Origin: Henckelia pumila
Taxonomy: Eukaryota; Streptophyta; Magnoliopsida; Lamiales; Gesneriaceae
Direction: 5' to 3'
Assembly (NCBI RefSeq): GCF_033568475.1
Contig: NC_133120.1
Coordinates: 93,142,151-93,206,150, forward strand
DNA length: 64,000 nt
In this document: positions 11,234-22,000 of the stretch, one piece after another
How the letters are laid out: the number at the start of each line of letters is the position of its first letter
Position numbering within the stretch: position 1 is the stretch's first letter
The notes under the pieces: generated by a model
Told to the model about the DNA's origin: nothing
What the model saw: the letters and a program-made list of their open reading frames with translations, nothing else
The model's database searches: none
Position numbers and translations under genes: made by a program

Positions 11234-11290
11234 GCCCTAGTTTGCATGATGGCGTCTTATTTATCAAAACACAAGACTAAATTTTACAAT
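11234..11290. repeat. Diverged copy of the 5' flank of CASPL-B
   Basis: ATGGCGTCTTATTTATCAAAAC-CAAGACT here matches 28151-28190, upstream of CASPL-B, with few mismatches. It is the other side of the presumed third, gene-less unit. The CACTA-type element at 11328 lies directly next to it. Confidence 0.5.
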
Positions 11291-11349
11291 GTAAATTGAT
11301 CCAGATTGATCAAGGTGTGCCCATCGTCACTACACCAAATTGTGGTATC

Positions 11350-11640
11350 AACAACACTTGAATGACAACGGTTTTTTTGAAAAACCGTTGTCGTTTGGTC
11401 TTTAACAATGGTTTTCACTAAAACCGTTGTTGTTGGCCCTTTTTTAATGAAAAAAAACAACGGTTTTTTAAAACCGTTGTCTATGAGAATTTTTTTTTGG
11501 CCTACGACAACGGTTTTTATTAACCATTGTCTTTGAGTGGGTTTTTGGGTTCTACGACAACGGTTGTTTTTAACTGTTGTCTTTTTCTATTGTTTTATGT
11601 AGTTTTAGACAACACTTTTCTTAAACCGTTGTCTTTTCTT
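11350..11640. repeat. Left subterminal array of element 2 (ACAACGG / CCGTTGT motifs)
   Basis: About ten copies of GACAACGGTTTT and its complement AAAACCGTTGTC, often as inverted pairs that would fold into hairpins, with short spacers. Some copies are degenerate (AACAATGG, ACAACACT). Confidence 0.85.
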
Positions 11641-11689
11641 TTTCTTTTTTTTTAAACATATATATATTTAATATATATGTATACACATT

Positions 11690-12997
11690 TACCTACAAAA
11701 TCCCTAACCCAACCTCGAACTGTCGCCCCTTCAACCCACCCAGCTTCTTGATTCGATTCTTCTTCGCCTCCTTTCTCTCTTCCGCTCCCTTCCTTACGCC
11801 GCCGCCTCTCATCCTCACCAACCGGCCACTCCTCCAAGAAAATCGCACGCTCTTCACCTTCTTCTTCTCTCTCCACACTTTTCATGTCTTCAATTGATTC
11901 CTTCGAGGCAGGGGCTGCCCTGTTTTGGCTTGCTCCGCCTCTGCCGTAGCTAGGGTTTCGGTTTTACGCCGTCTCTTTGAAGATTTTAGGGTTTGTATTA
12001 CTATCTCCTTTGAACTAAGGTACTGCGGATCGTTCAGCGATGACTATGCAGGTTGGGATAGGGGTTTCGAGGATACTCCTCATCGTTGGAGCATGTATCT
12101 CTAGATTGTGCTTGTTTGTGTGTGTTTCTTTGTTGCAATTTTTATGTTTGAGTTTGATCCGACTTTTTGTGAGAGTTTTGGTTGATTTTATTTGGTGCAA
12201 TTAGGTTATATGGGAACCATACTGATGAAGAACGGGAAATTATCAGATGTATTGGGTGAACTACAGGTACTTGTTCTTCCACCTCTTTTTGTATTCTGAA
12301 TCCAGCTGTATACAGTGTACATTATTTGAAATAAATCTCTTCATTTACCTTGTTGAGCTTCTGTAAGCTGTGTGTATAATTTTTGTCGTGGAGTTATATT
12401 GTCTTTAAGTTGAGGTGAAAAAATTTGTGAATCTCGCAATACTTTTTGTGACCTACTTATTTAATTGTTTGAGAATTAGAAAGATACCGGTTACCCTGAT
12501 TTGTCCGATTTGGAGAAAAACTATATGTCCCCATAGTTTTGTTTTCTGATCTCTTATATCAAGTCAGTATTAAATTTAACTGAATTCGTTGATGGTCGTT
12601 ACAGTAGCTTGCGAAACGGTTTAGAATTGTTAACAAAAGCAGACCCACCTGGAAATTGAGCATCAATAACTCTTCGGTACTTTAAGTGCCCAATAAAAGA
12701 CTTCAATTTGGTTCATTTGTTGGCCTTTCATAGTCATTTATGATTCTTTAGACGCAAATTGGTGACCAATTAATTGATAAGACTGTTCTCATAATTTCAC
12801 GATGCTAACATGTTGTTATGAATGTCTTTTATGGTAAAGCTACCTTGTGCTGCAATCTATTCACTATACATGTCTTGTGTCGTCTACGTTTCACAGTTGT
12901 TTTCAAAGTTCTTTTGGCGTGTGTGTGGCAGAATCTAGTTAAGGGGATGGAGAAATCAGGGGAATCGGAAGGGGATTCTGAGGCAGTTGCTAGCCAG
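11690..12997 (+). pseudogene. Captured 5' part of a DUF1664-family gene (leader plus exons 1-3)
   Basis: A CT-rich leader ('ccctaaccc', 'gctagggtttcgg') is followed by three exons with good splice sites. Exon 1 is 12040-12094 (MTMQVGIGVSRILLIVGA), exon 2 is 12205-12266 (YMGTILMKNGKLSDVLGELQ) and exon 3 is 12932-12997 (NLVKGMEKSGESEGDSEAVA). The phases agree across both introns. This order and wording match the N-terminus of plant DUF1664 proteins, which are small membrane-anchored coiled-coil proteins of unknown function (usual start M-A-M-Q-x-G-L-G-V-S..., then KNGKLSDLLGELQ). The following VRRLAMEVRQLAS region is missing, so it is a fragment. Its promoter-proximal end sits right inside the transposon's left array, so it could be transcribed into a chimera. 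Confidence 0.75.
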
Positions 12998-13292
12998 GTA
13001 TACCGTAATTGATTGAGGATTACTCAAAAAGTTATTTTACTGTTTTTATTGTTCTTTTAAACTTTAATAATTTATTTTATGGTCTATTCTTACGTCCTAT
13101 TTCAATTGCTTTTGTATATCTTTTTGAGTGAAATAAAAAGAGAATTCTATCATTGTTACTTTTATGTCACTCCAATTTAATTGTTCTGTGAGAATTTATG
13201 CTTTCAAGTGCGATGGTTGGCTTTGGGCGTGGGAGATTTCTCTTTGCCTGGTGTATATTAGTTAATTGTACAGTTTTCTTTCTACTTTCTAG

Positions 13293-13430
13293 CATGGCAT
13301 GGGATAGTGTTACGATTATGAGAACGATGTGCGGTGGGCGGACTACTGGTCAAACGTGCTCCTTCCTCCTCACATGTCTTCCAGATCTGATGTCGATCAC
13401 TTCAAGCGCAAGTTCTACCAGCGGTACATT
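13293..13430 (+). pseudogene. Captured exon of a small conserved plant protein
   Basis: After acceptor AG (13291-13292) one frame gives YDYENDVRWADYWSNVLLPP followed by HMSSRSDVDHFKRKFYQRYI, then a donor GTATGC. The wording (RWADYWSNVL, HFKRKFYQRYI) reads like a conserved small plant protein, but I cannot name the family. The 5' end of the exon is not open in that frame (a TAG lies before YDYE), which fits a dead fragment. Confidence 0.5.
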
Positions 13431-13584
13431 GTATGCTCTTCTTTTCTTCATTTATTTTGTATTTAATTGATTTTATATATTGACATTCCTTTCGCAACTT
13501 GTTCTCTCTCACAACAATCTTTAAGGTAATAACTTTCCTCGATCCCATTGATATTAACTCATCACTGATTGATTGAATTTTAAG

Positions 13585-14093
13585 GTCGGATTCCTGAGTC
13601 TTTTGGGAGTCTAGCGCCCTTCTGGAGCTTGATCTCTCCTACAACAAGCTGGATGGCGGGATTCCTCGTGCTTTTGGGAATTTGATGTGATCTCTTTCTC
13701 ATCTTGATCTCTCCGAGAACATGCTTGAGGGTATTATTGTTATCTTATTTTGTTCCACAAGGAATTTGAATTTCAATTAATGAAAGGAAAAAACTAGGTT
13801 TAATTAAATTTAAGTTTTTTTGGAATACTGTAGCAATTGTTCTAGTTGATTTGAGATGTATTCCAATTATTTTGAAGGTCCGATTCCAGAATTTTTGGGA
13901 AATCTAGCATCTGTTCTGGAGCTCCATCTCTCCTACAACAAGCTAGATGGCAGGATTCCCGACTCTTTAGGAAATTTGGTGTCCCTTTCCTCTATGGATC
14001 TCGACGATAACAAGCTGGATGGTGGGATTCCTGATTCTTTGGGGAATTTAAGGTCTCTTTCTTATCTCGATCTCGCCGCTAACATTCTTGAAG
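13585..14093 (+). pseudogene. Captured leucine-rich-repeat fragments (receptor-like protein type)
   Basis: Two blocks, 13585-13730 and 13856-14093, encode plant-type extracellular LRRs of about 24 residues: IPESFGS..ALLELDLSYNK, then FLGNLASVLELHLSYNKLDG, IPDSLGNLVSLSSMDLDDNK and a further repeat ending LDLAANILEG. Both end at GT donors. This is the IP-x-x-L/F-G-N-L pattern of LRR receptor kinases and receptor-like proteins. The first block contains an in-frame stop. No signal peptide, membrane or kinase part is present. A further short trace (SNYFEGGI) is near 14195-14215. Confidence 0.75.
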
Positions 14094-14099
14094 GTATTT

Positions 14100-15417
14100 A
14101 TTCTTGAAAGTCTTTTTATTTCATTTTACAAACTAGGATTCGGGGGAAGGAAATATGATGTATTAATTAACATAAAATCTAAGTTGATGTGTCCTCAAAT
14201 TATTTTGAAGGTGGGATTCTTATGTGCTTCGACTAACCTTGCAGTGATAACCCTTCCAAATGAGCAAATCAAAGATTTCTTACAAGAAATCGATCATCAA
14301 TATATATAAGTACGTACTTCTTGTCATGTTGTTTGTACTGGAGGCTTCTTATGTGAAACATGGGACATCAAATTATGAGATAAAATTCATATTTCAACTT
14401 TGAGATATATATATATATTAATTATACTAAAAATTTGTGTATTAATTGAAATTAAAACTTGTCCTTATGGATCTGAATCGAAATACGGAGTGTTTCATGT
14501 ATCCTGGTGTATGGACCATCTACATCCTCATATTATTCTTCTCATGGCTGGTCGTACTCTCGGTCTTCTGGTGTTCTCCGGGCATGGCATGGACAATTGT
14601 TCATCTCTCCCATTTCGTCCTACGTTTCTTTGATTCCATTTTTTAAAATCTTTGGGTGGATTAATTTGTATGTGTTTGCGGATGCTTGTTTTAAATCTCT
14701 TGCAATTGATTGCTCGTGATGATAGGGAGTAGATGGGTGCTGATTTTGGTTTTCATAATTGCCGTGTATTTTTTTTAGAATCATCGATGAGATGATAAAT
14801 TTATAGATGTGTATGTTTCGTGTTGTTGGTATGCATAGTGGTTATCAAACCTGCGTAAAATGGTCGGTTTGTTTTTCCAAATATCAGTGTACTAGCTAAG
14901 CTTATATATATATATATTGATTTATTATGTGTAATTAATGATGTACCAGTCTAAAATCTCAGCAGATAAAAAAATTAATAAGATAGAAATTGGGCTGCTT
15001 GATCCAGCAAGTGCACATGTTCAAGTTGTTGTGTTTGGACATTGTGCATATTCTTTGAATTACGTTCCTATATATATATTAATTAATCAACTGTTAATGA
15101 CCCTCATCTCGAAAATCTTTCTCAACTTGCGCCTTTCGAGAATTTGATTGGCCAATAGGCATTTATTCTGAATGCATGCATGTAATTTACGCAGGTTCTG
15201 TATCTGGTTATTAATGCCTTTAGCACCTCTGTTCTCTTTCGCTTTTTGGTAATTATGTTCTATCTATTATGAACATGCATGATATGATGGCTAGTTCGTT
15301 GCTCTCACTCTGAATTCCCTCCTTTACCACCACCTAGGTAGAGTACATGATATAATAACAAGTGTATGAGAAGATTTGAAATGTACCTGTATTATTCATA
15401 TTATGAGACTGTCACAG
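14100..15417. other. Interior of element 2, no recognisable coding sequence
   Basis: Between the LRR and glutathione peroxidase pieces there are only short open readings of unlikely composition, AT microsatellites (14403-14420, 14903-14918) and intron-like DNA. Confidence 0.5.
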
Positions 15418-15823
15418 GTTTTGAGATATTGGCTTGCCCTTGTAATCAATTCTTGCATCAAGAACCGGGAACAAGCCAAGAAGCAGAACAATTTGCTTGC
15501 ACCAGATTCAAGGCCGAATACCCTATCTTTCAGAAGGTAATAATTCTGTGTTGGAAGTTTTTTTTCTTTAAAAAGATTGTTGGAATTTTAACATGCTTAT
15601 ATAATTGCATCCCCTGTTTAAATAGTGAAAACAAGATAGCGTCCGGGGAGTTCCGAGGCATAGGGACAGACAAATTTACAATTATATAAAATAACTAACT
15701 AAATTTAAAATTTTAATTTCAGAGCAGAGTTATATAGAACTTATATTCAGGGTTCCTGTATGACATGGAAATTTCCATACTTTCTTGCAGGAAGATATAA
15801 AGAAAGCACTGGGAGAACTTTAA
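15418..15823 (+). pseudogene. Captured glutathione peroxidase exons
   Basis: Exon 15418-15536 (acceptor CACAG, donor GTAATA) reads [20 protein letters not shown] then [19 protein letters not shown]. That is the second conserved block of plant phospholipid-hydroperoxide GPX (usually FEILAFPCNQF...EPG), which reduces lipid peroxides using thioredoxin. A second piece, 15791-15823, reads EDIKKALGEL and a stop, like the C-terminal end of the same family. The exon with the catalytic cysteine (VASKCG) and the WNF block are absent, so it cannot make an enzyme. Confidence 0.72.
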
Positions 15824-16421
15824 AGCAATGACATTCGGTAGCAGAATGAATAAAATCACTGCGTATAATGATTCCGCCTCGTTTGTTGTTTGATAGGGGA
15901 TCAAGGTTGTAGATTTTCTTTTTTCTTTTTTTGTTCAAATGATCAAAATTCAAATCTTGGGCTATGTATTGTCAGGCTTGTTTCTGCGAGTTTATTAGTC
16001 TAATAGGCAATATTTGCTCATCTGTTGCTTCCTCGGATTCCTTGTGTTATTCTTTCTTTCATTTAGCTGTTGCAACACCTATTTTGAGCCTATATGTACG
16101 TGCATGTTACATATCATTACATCTTTCTCGTATCAACCATGCATTTTTGTCTTCTATGTTTCGAGATCTTAGCTACAGTTTTCGTGGGTCAATTAAGATT
16201 TTTTTGGCTAATGTCCAGAGATAATGGTAGTCCCTACTATGAACCATTTGATCATGTCCTTTAACATGATGATTGACAGTTTTACATGTTACTTTTTGTT
16301 GTTTAATTAGTATTATTTAAATCTCTATGCCACTACAGCTACAATGTCTTCAAGGTTGAAATTAAGTTTCTTGGAATATTGTAGATGAATTAACTTGTGG
16401 CATGTTTATTTTTGGTTTCAG

Positions 16422-16787
16422 GGTCGTGGAACTGCACTGAAAGACATTCCAAAGGGTATTCATTTTTCATTAATTTCCTCATTTCTGTACCATGCAAGCA
16501 CGCACATCAAATTATCTTTGTCTCATGATGTCCAATTGGCTGCAATATTGTGATGTTGCTTTGCTGCACTACAACCATGTGTCATTGCATGTAAAAAAAT
16601 TTACTAAACCTAGTCTATTTACACAACAGAATTGAGAATTTTCTTATTCACTTATTATCCATGCCTTTTATTGAAAAAAATAATGTTGTTAACTTAGTGC
16701 ACATTTCATTTATTGTTTTGTTTCTAATTGTAAACAAGCCTCGTGCAGATAGTCGGGATGCAAGTTGTGCAGATAGTCGGGATGCAA
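16422..16787 (+). other. Unassigned exon-like piece and a 24-bp two-copy tandem repeat inside element 2
   Basis: 16422-16455 is an acceptor-to-donor block reading GRGTALKDIPK, source unknown. At 16743-16787 GTGCAGATAGTCGGGATGCA occurs twice with a period of 24. The rest of 15824-17070 is intron-like. Confidence 0.35.
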
Positions 16788-17074
16788 GGGATAATGGTGG
16801 ATGTTAATCTAGAAGGAATGTTCCGAGTTAATTATATAGATTAGTTCATAACTCAATGTATAGGAAAGTTCCGTGTTAATTTATATAGATTAATTCATAA
16901 CTCGATCGATATATTTTCTAGTGTATATTGATTTAGAATTTAGAATTAGAATATTGATTTGTAATATTGAAAAATTGTATATTAAATTTTATTTTAAAAA
17001 TTTTAATTTTTGTTTCATTTATAATATTAAAAATTTGTATATTAAAATTATTTTTTTTTGTTTTTTTTTCGAGC

Positions 17075-17270
17075 TACGACAACGGATAAAATCCGTTGTC
17101 TTTGTCATTTTAAAACTGTTGTAATTTTCGATGTTGTTAAAAGTTCTATATACGACAACGGATAAAAACCGTTGTCGTTTCAAGGAAAAGACAACGGTTT
17201 CAAGAAAAAGACAACGGATGTCTTTTGAAAGCAACGACAACAGATTATATCCGTTGTCGTATCCCGTTTT
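17075..17270. repeat. Right subterminal array of element 2 (ACAACGGAT / ATCCGTTGT motifs)
   Basis: Copies of GACAACGGATAAAA and its complement, in inverted pairs, with ACAACGGTTTC variants mixed in. The right array prefers ...CGGAT, the left ...CGGTT. Confidence 0.8.
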
Positions 17271-17283
17271 TGTTGTAGTGCGT

Positions 17284-19087
17284 TGAAGACCGAAACTGGA
17301 CGAGTTAAGTTGCAGTGATAGTATTTAGCGCCGTACCTGTGTCAGATGGGCCTGATGCGAAAGTAACAAAGTGGACCCTATTATTTGGGTAAATAATTGT
17401 AAAGTTTTGTTCGTAGATAACAAATACAATAAACAATAAATTAATTATTTCAAAAAAATAAAAATTAATATACCTGGAACAATATATAACACCAATAAAA
17501 AGTTAGCAAATATTTGAAATAATTACATAACTATATATTATCTGTCTAGCTGTTTTAGAGATGATAATATTTTCAAATCTATGTACAATAGTTGTCGGAT
17601 AATTTCTTTGTATATATAACATAGTTAGCTAGCTTATTTAATCTATCACGTGTCATTGTTGATCGAAAATAATTTTGATTAAATTCAATTTTGAAAAGAT
17701 TTTTTCTGCCGGTCAATTGTTATTGATATGTTTAATAAAATCTTATAGACAATATAAGTATTGTGAATAAATAATTCAGTTTTGTCAAACATTGTAGCAA
17801 ATCAATTGCTCTTTTTACATTTGATAAATCTCATCTCATGACCATCAACTTCGAACACAAATCATCATCATTAATGTCTTAATGTTAAATGTTAAAGCTC
17901 CACTTCATCAAACTAGTTAAAGATACATTTTTTAATTTCTTCAAATTTAACATAAATCCAAAAGTTTTTTAAATTATTTAAATTGTTCAAACCGAATGTG
18001 AAAAGAATATAAGTCTTAATCAATTACTAGTGCCACTCTGCACACATTGCGTGCTTTTAACATTAAAATAATTATTTAAATATGATAAAAAAAAATTTAT
18101 TTTCAAATCAATAAATTTTAACACTATTTTTTATTAAGAGTGGTATAACTATTTAAAAATTTATAAGTATAGATATGGATTTTAAAATACTTAAATAATT
18201 CAAATTTTGTGAAAATTGGATAATGTTACACCAAGACACCAAAAATTGTTACTTCAATGGTCTAATTCTTTATAAGATAATAATATAGATAACAGAAATT
18301 ATTGGAACAAAATTTTTTTATTTAATATTAATATTATACTAGATTTTTTTTTTCAATGCACCACTAAATCAACATATGTATAGAAATTTTTTTTTAAAAA
18401 AAAAATATTATTTTGGGCCCCTTCCAGGGCTTGGCCTTGAGTCGGAGGCCTCATTGAGCTCATAGATGTTACGGCCGTGATAGTATCCTCACTTTTCCAC
18501 TATCTGGACGGTGTCGCTTTTGTTAGAGTTTTATAAATATCATAGCCCATTTATAATTAGTTTTACGTGTGTTATTGTGCTATACAAACATTTTGGGCTT
18601 GCAAACTGCTGGTAGAGGGCCCAGTTTTGCCCATATAACAAGTCCGCCCTTGAATTGGTTTTACATATTTCACATAAAAATTGTGACAGCGTGTACTTGA
18701 AAACACATTTTATTATCTTCCATATATATCATAGTTTATATATCTCTGGAACAAAATATTAAATTTTGGTTATGCATGTAAGATATATTAAACGCTCGCA
18801 TGATATACTAATTACAATTTACATTAATCAATTCACAATTATATATAAGAACACATGACTTGTAGCTAGCTAGCAAGCAAAAGATTTCACTTGAATTAGT
18901 ACTCCTCGATCCCATACAAACAACATATATAAATATAAAGTAAACTACATAATAATAGACGAATACATGCATACATGATTCTTGCAAGTGCATAATATAT
19001 AGATCCACATTAATGAACAAGCTAATGTTCGAAACCACGAGAAATCGAAACCGAAAACGACATGAAATTATAACTTGAACCGATGGA
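17284..19087. other. Intergenic DNA, AT-rich, no gene seen
   Basis: Only short chance readings. A GC-richer patch (about 18410-18510 and 18590-18650, GGGCCCCTTCCAGGGC, AGAGGGCCCAG) resembles a degraded transposon end, but no partner was found. The last 250 bases are the 3' flank of CASPL-A. Confidence 0.4.
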
Positions 19088-22000
19088 TCAGTGCTCGGAT
19101 GCTAGCCACACAACATCAAAAACAACAGAAACATACAGAAATGAACAGCTTATGAAGGTCAAGACTAGGGCCACATAGACAAGATCACAGAAAGAATGCA
19201 AGGGCTGGCAGAAATCCGGAAGGAGACGTGATGCATTTAATCCTGCACTCGTCAAAGCGAGTGCATTTACCTGCAGCCATGAATATATTTATATATATAC
19301 ACATACGTTAAATTACTCATATTAATTTTTTTTTGTAAATGTATAGAATAAAAATATCAACAAACATTTGATATTAAAATATAATTATGTACATGCATTT
19401 GTGTGCATGGGAGGATTTACCATACCAGATCTGCAGCAAAAAGGGTCCATCCATTTTTCCTAGAAGGAATGATGGGAGGTTTGCTCAACATTCCCCCCAA
19501 TTTTATGCACATTTGACAAAATGAATGAATTGCCACCACGCCACACATTCCGACCAGAAACCTGATGATGATGAGGATTTTTAATATTTTTATTTTGTCA
19601 ACACAAAATTTACGCACTAGTAGAATTGTGGGTTTTTACTTCGCCAATTTTTACTTCAGCATTTATTAATTACGAAGTAATATGTAACAATCAACTTCGG
19701 TAATAACAGTGGCGAAGTAAACACACACATTTTACTTCAGAGTTTATAAAACCCGGGCTTCACTAATAATTTTGATTAACATTTTACCTCGGCATATTAT
19801 ATTTAATGAAGTAAAATGGTAAAAAGAAAAATTAAATTTAAAAATGCCGAAGTAAAAATATGTCCGGAAGCTGGACTTCTGCCTTTCACCTTCATTTTCT
19901 TCAAACTTTTTCTCACTCGTACCGTAAAAAAATCCACCGCGCGATGCCCTTTCTTCTTCAACCCTAGCCATTCCCGTCGGCTTCTTCCCTGCTCGTTTTT
20001 GTCATCAATTCCGTCTGCACAAGTTCGGAGACGGATAGCCCAACCACCCTTTACCCATCTTATACCTTGTTTACCCCGATTGTGGCTTGTAATGGACGAA
20101 TCGAGATCCAAATTTTGGTCGGAACCATAGTCGATCGTGAGTGAAGTTGTGCGCTGTTCTTCTTTGTTTCTTCTGGTGATTTCACTCCGATTTCTGGTTT
20201 TTATCGTCAGCTGTAATTCAAAGCTTAGAATATATCTGAGTCATGCCCAATGTTTTCCAATTGAACCAGCTGCAATCTGGTCTTTTCTGGTGATTTTGAT
20301 GGTTTTAATCCTCGTGATATTGAATTTGGGAATTTTGAACAAATTTATCTTTTTACTGAGTATACTAAATTCGGGAATTTTGAGTTATTTCTTATTTTTT
20401 TCTTCTTCTTGGTGTTTGCTTGTCTATGTGTGAATAAAGGCTACGTGAATGATGACTCTTGCATCCAAAGGTGCAAAATTCATGAAGGAAAATTTTGATT
20501 TTGTTATCATTGTTACTTTCAAGTTAATATTTTTGAATAAAATCTCTAAATATTTTAGTCACTTGTGATTGTGGGGGTGGTTTAGAAGAATTTATCAGCA
20601 CTTCATAACATGTGATGTTTTACAATTTCTATCTATTTTACTTCTATTTCCGATTCATTATTAGCATACTTAGTGTTGCTGGGATGTGCTTTATGGATAT
20701 GGCAATTAATATCCTGGCCTTTTCCAAGGTATGAAACATTATTCGTATCTGTTTTGTGGAGATTCAGGGAGAAAAATGCGAGACATATTGTTCCTAAGAT
20801 GATCTAGTACTGTTGGTGTTCTTGTTTTTGGATGCAGCAATCACAGATACGAACACAAAGGACAGTTTAAACAAACCAGTCGGGGAGGGAAGCATAGTAA
20901 GATTAACTAAGTGTCACATTTCTGCACAGGATTGTATGATATTGTCCAAGAAAGTGTGCGTTTTCGTTCTTCCTCCGTACATTTTATTCTTTAGTATTGT
21001 GTTCTAATTATTTTCACAATGGTAAAACATGAGTAGATTAGAGGAAAAGGGAAGGGAAATTGAAACTGAAGGATTTGACAGAGTACTTCCATCTTCCTAT
21101 CAGTGTGACATCTAAGGAATGAATGTATGAACATCCGCCATAAAAAAAGATATACAGTAGGAAGGCTTATCACGATGGCCTCACAGAAAGGTTCTTTTTT
21201 CTATATTTTAATTTTTGGAAATGTATGTGTATCTTAAGCTTGTTTTCTCAATGTTTTTATGATTGTATCAGTGTATTTTGATGGTGAATTTTTGCGTGAC
21301 GACTGCAGATAATGAGTATCAAGAGTCAAATATCGAAGAAAAAGAAGATATTGAATTCGGGTGATGCGGATGAAAATGAGCGTGCTTTGGAGCAGATACA
21401 TAGCTTGAGCAAGTACTTGAACTTTTTTGTGGAGAAAACGTTGGCTGATATATTTTTTGCTGGCATATATACTGATTTTTCTACAAATAAGTTATCTTTT
21501 ATGAATGAATGTTAAATAAATGAGAAGAGGTAAAGACACGAAGTTATTTTTGAAATAATAAACATGCACGATAGGAGTTGGGTTGATTTGCTTGATGTTA
21601 AATTATGTGTCATGCGACAATGTTTTATTTTTTTTATTATTTAATATTTTTTGATTGATAATTAAATGGTTACCAATTGATTCTATTTCATATTCAACAT
21701 AATTTATACAATAGTTGGATCAAATTCGCATGATAATTTTAATCCAACGAATATGATAAATATGGATATGCATTAATTTTTATTGCAATGTTGCACTCTT
21801 TACAAAAAAATTTAGGGGTACAAAATGATTTTTATCTTCCAGATGCTCGAATTCTTAACAATTTCACCTTTTTATTTTTCATAATTTTTGTATCTTCCTC
21901 CATTAAAAACTTGCACTTTGTTTGATTTGGATAGGGTAAAGTGATTAACAGTGGAGGTGCTGGAAGTTGTGGAACTTGCATAGTGGAGGTAACACACCAA

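Larger units (their letters stand above)
11328..17280. mobile_element. Complete gene-carrying CACTA-type transposon (element 2), 5953 bp, TSD CGT
   Basis: The left TIR is CACTACACCAAATTGTGG and the right TIR, read inward, is CACTACAACAAAAACGGG. The 3-bp direct repeat CGT flanks both ends (11325-11327 and 17281-17283). Subterminal arrays of ACAACGG-type motifs in both orientations fill about 11350-11640 and 17075-17270. There is no transposase, so it is non-autonomous. The interior carries intron-containing fragments of DUF1664, a small conserved protein, an LRR protein and glutathione peroxidase, all sense with respect to the left end. Retained introns mean capture was from genomic DNA. The second-contig version is at 45995-51949. 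Confidence 0.88.

Noticed and set aside
13856-14107. Host LRR receptor gene
   Set aside because: Only a few repeats, a stop in the first block, no signal peptide, membrane or kinase part, and it lies inside a transposon with TIRs and TSD.
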